Assembly (NCBI RefSeq): GCF_003086295.3
Contig: NC_092044.1
Location: forward strand, 4,242,843 to 4,306,842
Length of the DNA: 64,000 nucleotides
Source of the DNA: Arachis hypogaea
Lineage: Eukaryota; Streptophyta; Magnoliopsida; Fabales; Fabaceae
Direction of reading: 5' to 3'
Under the pieces are notes generated by a model that saw nothing but the letters and a program-made list of their open reading frames with translations, made no database searches and was not told the origin of the DNA. Positions 24,446 to 35,985 of the stretch are shown here, piece by piece. The translations under genes were made by a program, and so were the position numbers. Position 1 is the first letter of the stretch, and every line of letters begins with the position of its first letter.

Positions 24446-24832
24446 GATTGAAATATCTGCACAATGCCTGTAAGCAACCTGTAATCCAAATGCACAAATA
24501 TTTTATTAAACTAAAGCTTCGATCTTGGATTGTCCGAATGCTTTGCGGTTGATGGCCACTCGCATGTTTCCACAATTGTAGCTGAAACTCCAGATTACTT
24601 AAATCCTTAGTATCTTTAATTTCAATGATACGATTAATATTATCCATAGAGAAGTGATGTGTATAGTTTTAGAGCTGTTCTTGTAAAGATAATCACGGGT
24701 TCACCAGTGATAATACTAAGGAAAAACATGATTTATCGTATAAGTCAGCGGGTTAACTCGATGGTGGCTGAAGGGAATATACAAAAGCTGTTGACTCAAG
24801 GTTACAAAGATTTTGACAGCAACTCTGCGTGG
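24446..24832 (+). pseudogene. Malectin-LRR receptor kinase fragment, dead kinase
   Basis: The sequence 24446-24613 corresponds to exon 12, and 24648-24830 to the start of exon 13, of the two intact kinases downstream. Readable pieces include LKYLHNACKQPVIQ, the DFG region as DLGLSECF, and later VLVKIITGSPVI and DFDSNSAW. The HRD catalytic loop is deleted, DFG has become DLG, and there are stops (for example just after DYLNP). The intron that separates exons 12 and 13 in the intact genes appears to be missing here. Upstream exons are absent. It is the relic of a third cluster member lying just beyond the Helitron 3' end. Confidence 0.85.
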
Positions 24833-26348
24833 GTATGTTATCATATAGCATAACTTTGTATCTAAGTTCACGAATTAGATATAAGCGGACTTGAATTGCA
24901 GAGGTCCTATAGAGATCTTATTATTTTTTTTTTTTAAGTTTCACTCATTAAGTCTATGCAAAATATAACATACATTAATAAATACTTTAATCTCCTATAT
25001 ACAATATTTTGTAAAGGTGCATTTAGTTTACAAATTGATTAAGTTGTGCATAAATTATACAAGTATGTATACTAGAATCTTTTTTTACATTCATTTTTAT
25101 CAAGTTGTATAATAAGTTGATAAATATTAAATTATATAACAATTCTTTCTTTAACTAAATCAAAGATTATAACTAAACTAACTTATCTTTAAGTTATAAA
25201 TTTTGACTAGAAATTTGACTACACAAGTTGGACAACTTACAAGTAGTTTTATAAGTCTTCTAACTTGATAAGAATTATATGGATCATATTTGATTTTAGA
25301 TCAAATTTAAATTCTATAATATTTTTTAATTTTTTTAAAATTTTATTATGCTCCACTTATATCACTTGTAATCTCTAGTTATTTTTGTTGGCTTCAAATT
25401 TAAAGAAAAATTTTGCTTCTTCTTTTCACATAATAGCGGTTGAAATAGCAATAGCCATTTAATTGGTACTTACATGACTCCCTTAGCTGGGTAGGTTCCT
25501 AGTTCATTCCTAACTAATACTAATATTAGAAATAAAATAAAATAATTTGGGAATTATGTTACATTTTAAGTTCAACTTGTTGTAATAAGGTTTTCTTATT
25601 CTATATAGCTAGCAAGCAACATATCTTATGCGTTAAAAGTATAGATCAATGATTTTTTTTTTTTTAATTTATCCATGTTACTCGCCTTTCTCTCCTCTCA
25701 AATACTACCACCAACGTCATCTTCTCTCAAATACCACCACCACCACCACCAATCCATCGCCATCAACATAACAATTAAGCACAGCCAAAAAATATAGCCT
25801 TCACCCTCGTAAATATTTAAACAAACATCTCTTCTAACTTACTAATTAATATTACAATGTCGCTAACTTATTAGTTAGTAAGGAGATCTAAATTTGTTAG
25901 TTGTTACCCATATAGACATTTAAAAACTTTAATATAGTAGATGAGTTTATTTTCTTATTTAAAAATAAATGTAGAATGTCAACTTCATGAAACATTATGT
26001 ATTATTTTTAAGTTTCTGCTCATGATTTTGTTAGCATTAGGCTGTAGCCGAATTGAGAGTTGACAATCACATTTAGACGCATGTCATTTGGACTTTTTTG
26101 TCTTAAAAATAAAGACGAAATATGTCATACAATAATAAGGTAGGTTGACTTTTTGAGGTAAATTGCATTATAAATTTATAATAACTAATAAGGATGATTT
26201 TAAATAGTTGTAAGTATCAATTAAGTTGTCTTATTTTTATATAAACATATAAATTTGTTACTATGCAACTTAATTAAATGGTGAGAAACAATATTATGAA
26301 GCCGTTGAGCCATTGTTTAATGATTAATAATCTTTTGTAGACTAAATC
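24833..26348. other. Intergenic, AT-rich
   Basis: A short CCA/ACC microsatellite lies at about 25704-25752. No gene is recognised. The region may contain further decayed kinase introns. Confidence 0.4.
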
Positions 26349-26651
26349 CCCATTTTGGTCCCTGATATTCACGCGATTACTCATTTTGGTCCCTGAAATT
26401 TAAAATTACCTATGTTAGTCCTTCAGATTCTAGTCCAGGCATCAATATGGTCCCTCAATTCGACGTTATTTACCCATCATCCAACGTGGCAGGAAAGGTG
26501 TCATCTGAGCATTCCGTTTGCCTAGTCATCATCGAAAAGAGTCGAGAGACCGCATTGGTGCCTAAACTTGAATCTAAAGGACCAGTATAGATAATTTTGA
26601 ATTTCAGGGACCAAAATAAGTAATCGCGTGAATCTCAAGGACCAAAATAGG
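26349..26651. mobile_element. MITE with GGTCC-type terminal inverted repeats
   Basis: The left arm CCCATTTTGGTCCCTGA...TTCACGCGATTACTCATTTTGG is mirrored at the right by CCAAAATAAGTAATCGCGTGAA and GGACCAAAATAGG. The arms are about 95 bp with few mismatches. There is no coding capacity. It lies about 900 bp upstream of the first kinase start codon. Confidence 0.88.
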
Positions 26652-26974
26652 TATTTTTATATCTCTAATTTGAGTTTGAATTTTTATATTTTTATACCCC
26701 TTTGCTAAAAATGGAATATACATATTGCAAGTTGCAACCGACCATGTGTTAGAAGTGTAAAGTTTTTATGAAAATTATAATTCATCAAAATTATTTCTTT
26801 TTTTAAAAAGACATTCATGCTTGTCAGGGATATAAAATGAGCCTTAACCAAATTAAATTTTCAACGACTAAAAAAGCCCCAAAAAATTAATAATTGAAGT
26901 TTTAATTTCAAAGGGCATTGCAATAGGACAAAAGATAGGGAATGATACTCTCATTTTCATTTGTTGATTTTCCA

Positions 26975-26995
26975 CCCCGTTTACTTTGACTCAAG
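26975..26995 (+). promoter_or_regulatory. Conserved promoter block with W-box, kinase 1
   Basis: A 21-bp block containing ACTTTGACTCAAG is identical to 38375-38395 and lies 270 bp upstream of the start codon. TTGACT matches the WRKY-binding W-box core (TTGAC[C/T]). Its conservation between the two genes, while neighbouring sequence has diverged, suggests function. Confidence 0.6.
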
Positions 26996-27244
26996 TATAT
27001 AATTCTATAACACATATTTCACTGGTTAGTGCCTACATATATTATTAATTAATTATATCTCCTAAAGTCTAAGCACAATTTTAAAAAAAGAAAAAAAATG
27101 CCCTTCAATGTTTTATGCTCTGGCAATTCTATTCAACATTAAAAATTGTCAAATCCAACTGGAAAATTGACTATTTTCCATCTAAATCATTATGTGACAC
27201 ACTTGTATTTGGCACTGAAAGCAAAAAATTGGATACAACAAACA

Positions 27245-30200
27245 ATGATGAGAAAATCATTGCATTCTCTTTTTCTATTGCTCAGGACTCTTACTATTGT
27301 TGTCATGGTTCAAGCCCAGGATCAATCAGGTTTGTATTAAGAAAATCTAAACAGTTGCTTTCAACTATAAAACCATGTACTATAATCTTAAAATTTAGCT
27401 AAATTCTTTTTCTTCATTTTCTTTCCTCCTTTTTCTTAGGATTTATTAGCCTTGATTGTGGACTACCAGAAAAATCAAGTTACACTGAGGTCACTATAGG
27501 CATAAATTACATTTCAGATGCTAACTTCATTGAAACTGGTGTAAGCATGAGTGTATCACCAGAAGATAAGGCCACTCATCAAAAGCAACTAGGTTATTTG
27601 AGAAGCTTTCCCAACGGTGCAAGAAACTGTTACAAAATAAATGTTGCAAGTGCCACTAAATATTTAATCAGAGCTAACTTTTTGTATGGAAACTATGATG
27701 GTCTAAATGAGTTACCACAATTTGATCTTCATCTTGGAGCTAATTTTTGGGAAACAGTTAAACTCACCAATTCATCATGGAGCTACACCACTGAGATCAT
27801 TCACACTCCATCATTGGATTATGTTCATATCTGTTTGGTTAACACAGGGAAAGGGACTCCATTCATTTCAGCTATAGAATTAAGGATGTTGGATAATAAG
27901 ACTTATGATGCTCAATCATCTGGATCATTGGCACGTTTCCTAAGACTAGATTTAGGTTCCATTACCAACTTAACATACAGGTGAGTATTTCCATAAGATT
28001 TAGATAAACTCATTTACACTATGTGCAAATTTTGTGTTCCAATTTCCAACTATAGAGTAAACTATCTTATAATATTTCTATATTTCAATGCCATCTTGAA
28101 TCCTTCTTTATCTCTTTCGAGTACCTCAGACTTATTTACTTCTTTCAGGAGCTAAATTAGCAATTTATGGTTTACACTCCAAAATCCAAATATATCCAAC
28201 ACTAAGTAAAATGAAATTGTGGTATACATGCAGGTACAAAGATGATGTTTATGACAGGCTTTGGGATCCTGTTAACCTAAAACAGTGGAAACAACTGAGT
28301 AGCACACTTACCAATGATGAACTATCACAGAATCATTATAAACCACCAGCAGTTGTGATGAGCACTGCTGCTGCACCAGCAAATTCTAGTGCTTCTCTTG
28401 ATCTAATGTGGGAACCAAATAATGTGGATGAGCAATACTATGTGTATATGCACTTTAATGAAATTCAAAAGCTAGCAGCAAATCAAACAAGGTCATTCAA
28501 TATCACCATGAATGGCAAGTTCTGGTTTGGACCTCTTGTACCTGCATACCAAAGCACAACTACCATATATAGTCCTTCAGCTGTAACTGGAGCAACAAAT
28601 TATACTGTTTCGCTTTTTCAGACAGAAAAGTCTTCACTTCCTCCCATCGTCAATGCTATTGAGATTTATCTGGTAAAAGATTTCTCACAATTAGAGACTC
28701 ACCAAGATGATGGTACCTTTCTTTACCAACCATAATTTTTTTCCTTTTCATTTTCATAGTTAAATTGCTTTGGACATTCCAATAGTTTCATTGTAACATT
28801 TGGTTGAAATTGTTGTGAACTATTTCCAATCATCAACTACTAGTTGCTGCTATTACAAACATCAAGGATTCATATAATGTTGCTAGAAATTGGCAAGGAG
28901 ATCCATGTGCCCCAATAGCATATATGTGGGAAGGTCTAAATTGTAGTTTTGAAGGCAAAAGTTCTCCAAGAATCACATCTTTGTAAGTTAATGAACTAAA
29001 AAACAGATCATGCTTTTATTCATTAATTAACACCAATCATAAACTCTTAAACTGGTTTTTGAAATGCAACCAGGGATTTATCTTCTAGTGAATTGACAGG
29101 GCAGATATCATCCTACATATCCAAGCTCACTATGTTACAATACTTGTGAGTATCTCATCTAATATGGTTTACAAATGGTGGAACCAAATTATTCCATTTA
29201 TATTTTTCACTTTCAATTTTTGTTTTTAAAATTATTTGATATCCCGAATTGTAATAATAAATGCATTTGAATTGCATGTTTCAGAGATTTATCAAATAAT
29301 AGCTTAAGTGGATCGATACCTTATTTTCTGACACAGCTACAGTCACTGAAATTTTTGTAAGTTAATCCCTTGTTTGGTTGATAAGTATAATTTCCTCGGT
29401 TATAAAAGAGAAAAGCATGTCATATATGTGTCTTCTTTAACAGAAACTTGGAGAATAACAATTTTACTGGTTTAGTTCCCAGTGAACTCCTTGATAGATC
29501 AAAGAAAGGTTCACTATCATTGAGGTATGCATGCCTACTTAATAGCAATTAGTCCAAAGTTCACAGTTTCTTAAGGCTGAATCTGATTGTTATCTTAGTA
29601 TTCTTTATTATATCATCATATAATATGACTACTAATTACAGAAATTCTTAATTGTTGATCTGACATCATCTGAATTATGCTAGTGTGGGGCAAAATCCAA
29701 ACCTATGTACTTCTGCATCATCATGCAACCAACGCATCGAAACAATCAAGAAGAAGAAAAACAATGTAGCTATTCCTGTAGTAGCATCAGTTGTTGGGGT
29801 TTTGGTGCTTCTAATAATTTCTGCAGCAGCTATAATCTTTTCAGTTAAGAAAAGAAAGCCACAAGGTAACTAATGCTAACCATCATTTTAGCTCACAACA
29901 AAAACATAGACACTTTGGCAGGTACAAAGTTGTTTTTTCTAAGAAGGGACAAACACAAAAACAAGCAAAATGTCTCTGATACACTCTTTTTCTCAGTATC
30001 TTCGTATTTTCTGTCTTTAGTCATAAATGTTTCTAGCTTTATTGTTAATTTGTTAGCAACTGAAATATATTTTCCCCCTTAAAATTAGCTGCTGTGAACA
30101 TTCATGTGAAGCCCAAATATCCAAATGAGCCACCAATAAAAGCCAAGCAACAACAATATTCATTTAATGAACTTGTTAATATCACCAACAACTTTGAAAG

Positions 30201-31511
30201 GTTGCTTGGTGAAGGTGGATTTGGTAAAGTTTACTATGGAATTATTGATGACACTGAAGTAGCTGTCAAGATTCTGTCTGCAACATCAGAACATGTATAT
30301 CAGCAATTTCTAGCAGAGGCAAGTGGTTTCATAATCTGCAAAAATGTTTCAAATCTTGAGCAACATTTTAAGCCATTCTGACCAATATGTGGCTTTTGAA
30401 TTCTAGGTTAAACATATGATGAAAGTACACCACAAAAATCTTACTTCCCTTATTGGATATTGCAATGAAGAGAAAAATAAAGCTCTCATCTATGAATACA
30501 TGGCAAATGGAGACTTGGATGAACAACTCTTAGGTATATTAACTACTTTGTTTTCTTTCTTTTTCTTTGACATAAATTAACTCATGCAAATAGCATTCAA
30601 AATATTAAAATTTGAAAATTATAGGGAAGAAAAGCAACACAAAGTTCTTAACTTGGGAAGATAGACTTCGAATAGCTGTGGATGCAGCCCAAGGTTAGTT
30701 AAGACAAGAAAATTTGTGAATTTCTTCATCAAATTGGAATTCTTCTCATCTAGTCATGTGAAAAATCTTATGCCAGGACTGGAATATCTGCATCACGGTT
30801 GTAAGCCGTTAATAATTCACAGAGATGTGAAATGTGCAAATATTTTGTTAACTGAAAACTTCCAAGCCAAATTGGCTGATTTTGGCCTATCCAGAAGCTA
30901 TCTTGCTGACGGTGACACGCATATCTCCACTGCCATTGTTGCCGGAACTCTTGGTTACTTAGATCCTCAGTAAGTTATTCCATTCAAGTGTCAATTTTCG
31001 TTAGTAAACCATTCAACACATTACTAAGACAACCAAGTTTGAGTTTGTGTTCATCCAAAATAATTCTGAGGAGATACTAACCAAATTGTCAATGACCTGT
31101 AGGTGTACCATGTTAAACAGGTTCACAGAGAAAAGTGATGTTTACAGTTTCGGAGTAGTTCTTTTGAAGATAATCACAGGTCAACCGGCAATATCAAAAA
31201 CCGAAGATAAAGTTCACATAAGTCACCGAGTTGATTCCTTACTTTCTAAAGGGGATATAGAAGGTATTGTTGACTCAGAATTACAAGGAGATTTTGATAG
31301 TAGTTCTGTCTGGAAAGCTGTTGAAATAGCAATGGCTTCTGTGTCATATAGCCCTGACAAAAGGCCATACATGAGTGATGTATTGGTTGTGTTAAAGGAA
31401 TGTTTGGCAATAGAGTTGGCTCGGAAACAATCCAACATTGACACAGAAAACACTGATTTCATTGAGTTCACCTATAATCTGACTTCTGAAACTGGCCCTT
31501 TAGTGAGGTAG
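27245..31511 (+). CDS. Malectin-like LRR receptor protein kinase, copy 1 (LRR-I family, FRK1/SIRK-like)
   Basis: There are thirteen exons: 27245-27329, 27440-27980, 28234-28712, 28844-28982, 29074-29145, 29285-29356, 29444-29524, 29684-29865, 30089-30318, 30407-30533, 30625-30693, 30777-30969 and 31103-31511. They total 2679 nt (892 aa). A signal peptide is followed by a malectin-like ectodomain (exons 2-3), an Asn/Cys-rich segment, three 24-27-residue LRR exons, a transmembrane helix ([15 protein letters not shown] region) and a kinase domain. The kinase has [16 protein letters not shown] (about 707-709) and DFG (about 727-729). Two oddities: exon 9 ends in a GC donor (GAG|GCAAGT), and the APE-equivalent glutamate of [10 protein letters not shown] is Gln, with a Cys after it ([10 protein letters not shown]). 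Catalytic Lys and Asp residues are present. It is a plasma-membrane receptor, probably induced by stress or immunity by family analogy. Confidence 0.93.
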
Positions 31512-32149
31512 TGCCTTTATGAAAGTTGTGTGTTTCCTGTGTTTTATTATGTCACGTTGTACTAAGGATTATTATGATCATAAATCATTCAACTAAATTG
31601 CTTTATTCTTTTTCTTCGAATGTACATTGTATGCACTATGCAGCCAAGATTTACATATATAGTTCTCAGATATCCTGACTCCCTCAATGATCTACAATTC
31701 AAGGGAAAGGTCCCAAAAAGAAAAAAACAGAACACCATCTTCTTCACAACCTCTACAGTCAATATAAAATGTGTTTAGTCTTTGAAAGATTTCTTCAATG
31801 CCTTAGTTGATGTTCATTTTATTTTGGTCATTCAATTTATAGATGTCATAAAAACTTAAAGACATAAAAACTGCAATATAACTAGTACAAAATAATAATA
31901 ACAAAAGAAAAGTCACATTAACATGGGGGAGAATAACAACAAACAGAAACATAAAAGGAATATATATTAAATGGTCTCAGATTAACTAAATAAGAAATTT
32001 ATTTAAACCTAAAAATGTGCCGTAAATACCAATATACAAATTTATTGAAACAGCTTTCTTGTCATAGCTTCATAAGAGATGAACCAGCAATCTAGTAAAC
32101 TCTCTACTTCATTTCCTATGATACAATAAAAACAATCCAGGAAAAAACT
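31512..32149. other. 3' flanks of convergent kinase 1 and COX23-like genes
   Basis: The region should hold the 3' UTRs of both convergent genes. No other feature is seen. Confidence 0.5.
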
Positions 32150-33990
32150 TCACGAGAAGAAGGATCGGTTTTTGTTACGTTCCAATCGAGCTTCCCTCTG
32201 TTAAAATTAAGAAGGAATTAACCACCAGCCTTAGTAGCAACAGGATGCACCCAAACCATATTTAACAATCAAAACATTTTATAAAGCAAAACAAAGCAAT
32301 GGTATCAAAATAAGAAATATATTTGCAAGTAAACCATATTAAGCTCCCTTGGTTAAGTGATAATACTACTCACAGAGAACCTTATTTTGTTATAGTTATG
32401 GCCTATGGGGAGGTTCAAGTCATGTTTACTCAAAGAAGAAGATTGACTGACCAAGTTGGCGAAACCCCTCCCTCCTGTGCACCGCCCAAGGGTTTTTATC
32501 AAACTGACCACAACTTCACCAAAGAAGTGATGAACATGTGATCAAACAGTTACTCTCAAATGGCTGTTCATTGTGGAGCTTAATCAAACAATCACAACAA
32601 CAAAGTTATACCAGCTGGAGTGTTTCTCAGTTCTGACAAGATGACCTTGATGATCAATTGAGTGAAAGTCATTGATCTCAATGACATGCTTTGGAGAGAA
32701 ATGGAGTGAGATGACGGTAAAATTGGATAAGGTATATCATTGCAAGCACTAAAAAGACACTAAGTGGACTTTAAAATGGATGCAATCAGAACATCATGAT
32801 ACACTATCCGAACCCTAAGTACAATACTTAAGAAAAAAATTTCTGCTCCTTGTGATCTAAATCAATGCTTTTTAGAAATTACTAGCACCATGCATAAAGA
32901 AGTAAGCACTGAGTTGAATAGCACAATTAACCACCAGAGCATTGTTTGAAACACTATCACAATCAATTACTACCACCACTTAATCATAACAAACAAACCC
33001 TAACTTGTTCTCTTACATGATGTACCTAATTAAGATAATCGCGTGTAAAAGTGGTAGTATAAAAAAATAATGACTCATCAAAATGTGAAATGTGAAATGT
33101 GAAAATGTAAAACAATAATGTTAAATGTTAAATGTGAAATGTGAAATGTAAAACAATGAAAGGCAATACACAGTACTGAAAATTAATGTACCTCCTTTTT
33201 CTTGCACTCCTTGTAAACATCAAAATGTTCTTGACATTTACTCTTATTAGAACTAAATTCTTCTAGACCTGAAGAACAAGAGTACAAGAGCATCAAACAA
33301 CTCTCAGTTTAAGGATCACAATATAACTAAAGCTCAATAAAACATGAGGTGCAGTTAAATCGTTTTTTCACATTATTTTTCTTTGTTTTATTCTTCATTG
33401 CTAATGCAAACAAACAAATGTTCATACCCAGAATCCTGTAGTCCTTCCTTCCACTTTTAACCCTATTTGTCCATTTTTCTTTTCTTCAGTTTCTTCTTAA
33501 CCTAACCTAATCTCCCAAATGAAGTCACTTTATTTTCTCTACTCCCTATCTGATATTTCTTCTAAGTTAGTGATCTTCATTCTTATCTAGGTCAGCATTG
33601 AAGAACAACTCCATCTACTGTGTGAGAAGGAACTCAAATTTTTCATGAAAACAGATTTAGCTTACAATCTTTCTCACGGTTATTAATTCCTGAAACTAGA
33701 AAGTTAGGGTTCATGGTGTTCTTCAATCTTCATTTCATACATATACTAAAAAAGAGAAACTTGGATTTAAAATTTAAAGGTTTATTATTATCGGGTATAG
33801 TATACTCAAATTCGATGAAAAAAATGAGGGCAGAGAAAATTAATTCAATAATCTAAAATTAAGAGAAAGAAAAGGAGGTATGCGAGTAGTTACATTTGAG
33901 AGAAGCAGTATATTGAGGAAAACAGGGAGAATCAGAGATTCTTGCAGCACTTGCATACGGAGGAGTTGAGCCTTTCGAATTCGAAGCCAT
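32150..33990 (-). CDS. COX23: COX23-like twin CX9C mitochondrial protein
   Basis: Three minus-strand exons, all shorter than 100 nt, were found from splice sites: 33990-33894, 33268-33192 and 32197-32150. Together they give 222 nt, or 73 residues plus stop. The protein starts MASNSKGSTPPYASAARISD. It has the twin CX9C motifs C-FPQYTASLK-C and C-QEHFDVYKE-C, then KKKEREARLERNKNRSFFS. The two CX9C motifs form the disulfide-bonded coiled-coil-helix-coiled-coil-helix fold of small proteins imported into the mitochondrial intermembrane space by the Mia40 relay. COX23 is needed for cytochrome c oxidase assembly. Intron 2 is about 1 kb and holds an AAATGTG repeat (33080-33155). A MULE lies less than 200 bp upstream of the start codon. 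Confidence 0.92.
33080..33156. repeat. AAATGTG short tandem repeat
   Basis: Imperfect 7-bp units (AAATGTG, AAATGTT, AAATGTA) lie in intron 2 of the COX23-like gene. Confidence 0.8.
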
Positions 33991-34219
33991 CGCCGAAGGA
34001 AGAGAGTGAGAGACTGCTGCGTCGTCGTTTCGTGGTTGCTGACACGGCAGGAGAACCTTGCTGCTGCTACAAATCTAAGCGATATTTTTCGGAAATTAGA
34101 AAAATTCTTTTTTATCTACTATTGTAGGCTCATTAATTAGAATATGGAAAAAAGATTGGTGTATTATGAGAAAATGGAGTTATAGTGTATATTACAAATA
34201 TGTGGACGTGTCAGATGAA

Positions 34220-34475
34220 GGGGTAACACGCAGGGGGCGTGGTGCCTTCAACACGCAGGGGGCGTGGAGGCTACGTGGCACGCTCTGATTGAGCCACGTA
34301 AGCAGCACGCAGGGGGCGTGCTGAGTCAGCACGCAGGGGGCGTGCTGACGTGGCGGAAGCTGGTTGGCTCGTTTGCTGCACCACGTGGGGGCGTGCTGCG
34401 TCAGCACGTGGGGGGCGTGCTGACGTGGCGGAAGCTGATTGGTCCAAGTGTGAACCACGTGGGGGGCGTGGTAAG
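34220..34475 (+). repeat. Left array: seven CACGC-GGGGG-CGTG units
   Basis: Four units are CACGCAGGGGGCGTG, one CACGTGGGGGCGTG and two CACGTGGGGGGCGTG. They are separated by CTGACGTGGC-type spacers, some with G-box or ABRE-like cores (CACGTG, ACGTGGC). Each unit is an imperfect palindrome around a G-run. Confidence 0.92.
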
Positions 34476-34575
34476 TTCACCGCTCTATATAAGGTAGAGC
34501 TCGAGAGTGTTTTCCATACTGAGTGACTGAGAGTTGAGTGTGTTGTGAGGATTCTTTGATGCTGTAGTTGGTGTA

Positions 34576-35199
34576 ATGGAGGACACCGCAAATTTGGTGG
34601 TGTATCGTAATGGTGAGATAATACGTAATACTCATGAGGGAGTGAGGTTTGTGTCACAAAATTCGTTTTCGTTTGTGGTTCCATGCACGATGACGTTAAT
34701 GGAGCTGCAGAACGGCCTATGTCAAAGCATGGAGAATGGTACGTTAATGAGAGTGAGCAGAATTCTGTACCGAAATCCGGTGGTGGTTTTTGGTGGCCTA
34801 ATACAGTTTGATACCATTCCGATCACGGATGAAGCGAGTATGCAGAATATGTTTCAAATTCACCGGCAGACTTATATGAGACACCCACAGATTGAGTTGT
34901 ATGTTGAGTTTGAAGCTGAGGAGCTAGAAGCGGTCCAAAATGATATAAATGTAAATGATGATATAGCTGCAGTGTACGAAGGTATGAATAGTGACAGCGA
35001 AGAGGACTTCGAAGCCACTTATGAAGCCGGCGATGAAGATGAGGATGGTGATGTGGGAGTTGAGGCAGGAGTGGAGAATGTAGTGGTTCGTCCCTCGAGC
35101 AGTCAACCGATGGGCGTTCCACCTTTTATGTGTGAGTTGGATCTCGACGCCATGCATGCCCCCGAGTTTCCGGAATATGCAAACAGAGGTACGTGTTGA
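34576..35199 (+). pseudogene. N-terminal exon of a MURA-like (Mutator) transposase
   Basis: The 207-residue frame has the form of the N-terminus of MuDR-type transposases abundant in peanut. It starts MEDTANLVVYRNGEI and has a PB1-like beta-rich region (VVPCTMTLMELQNGL) up to about residue 110. An acidic stretch (DSEEDFEATYEAGDEDED, about 141-158) follows, then DLDAMHAPEFPEYA near the end. The frame stops just past AACAGAG|GTACGTG, an intact donor site. The SWIM and DDE catalytic regions that should follow are gone, and only 730 bp remain before the element's end. It therefore cannot encode an active transposase. Assignment rests on recognition of this N-terminal region. Confidence 0.75.
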
Positions 35200-35518
35200 T
35201 AATACATAAAAAATGGTTATATATCATAAAAAAATACATAAAAAATAAAATAATTTAAATACATCAAAAAAAAATTATTTACTTACATAAATGGGATGAT
35301 CGAGATAGTTGATAATATGTTCTTCAGGGGCTAGATAATTACGTACCATTTTTTTTCTAATCCTCTAAACTAATACTCTTATTATTTCCACACATAAACT
35401 TAACTCACTACTATTCACTACTACTTACTATACCCTCCTTACTAATACAACTAAACTCACTTCTTTCTCTCCTTCTTCCGTGTAACACTTCTCCTCTCTC
35501 ACTTTCAGGTTTGATTTC

Positions 35519-35531
35519 TCCCCCCCCCCCC
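35519..35531. repeat. Poly-C tract followed by short (TA)n
   Basis: A run of about 11 C lies inside the MULE, with a short TA run at 35580-35592. Confidence 0.9.
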
Positions 35532-35654
35532 TCTTTCACTTTAAGCTTTGATTTTATGAATGAAGAAGCTCCTGCATGCATATATATATATACATTGACT
35601 GCTACTGCTGGTTCCCGGGGTGGGGGGCTATCTCCTGCATGCAGACAGGACGCA

Positions 35655-35915
35655 ACACGCCCCCCGCGTGGTTGCCTTGGGACTCCGCGATCCTGACAGC
35701 GCTGACGTACCACGCCCCCGGCGTGCTGAGTCACCACGCCCCTGGCGTGCTGCCACCTCAGCCACCACGCCCCCGGCGTGCTGCCACCTGGGCTATCCAC
35801 CTCAGCCACCACGCCCCTGGCGTGCTGCCACCTGCAACTCCTGTTGCGCCACCACGCCCCCGGCGTGCTGCCACCTGTTTCAACCGCTCAGCCACCACGC
35901 CCCCGGCGTGTTGAT
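35655..35915 (-). repeat. Right array: seven CACGC-CCCCGG-CGTG units, inverted to the left array
   Basis: The units (CACGCCCCCGGCGTG, or CCCTGG and CCCCCG variants) are separated by CTGCCACCT-type spacers. Read on the minus strand they are CACGCCGGGGGCGTG, the same consensus as the left array but for one base. The G-rich strand is opposite at the two ends. Confidence 0.92.
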
Positions 35916-35985
35916 GGTGAGCTCCACCCTCCGGTAATTTCCCTCCTTGGCCAATATTCTACCAATTCACCATCTCTTCCTCCAT

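Larger units (their letters stand above)
34130..35985 (+). mobile_element. Deletion-derivative MULE with mirrored GC-rich subterminal arrays
   Basis: The element is recognised by a truncated MURA-like gene (34576-35199) between two arrays of seven short GC-rich units in opposite orientation (34220-34475 and 35655-35915). Imperfect terminal repeats are suggested by AAGATTGGTGTATTATGAG near 34153 against the reverse complement of GGCCAATATTCTACCAATT near 35950. The exact ends and any 9-bp target duplication could not be fixed. The element sits in the upstream region of the COX23-like gene. Confidence 0.6.

Noticed and set aside
33942..34127. 61-codon plus-strand ORF
   Set aside because: Antisense shadow of the COX23 first exon and leader.
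34192..34684. Proline/arginine/histidine-rich minus ORFs (and similar frames at 35411-35996)
   Set aside because: They are translations of the GC-rich palindromic arrays; repetitive composition and no family.
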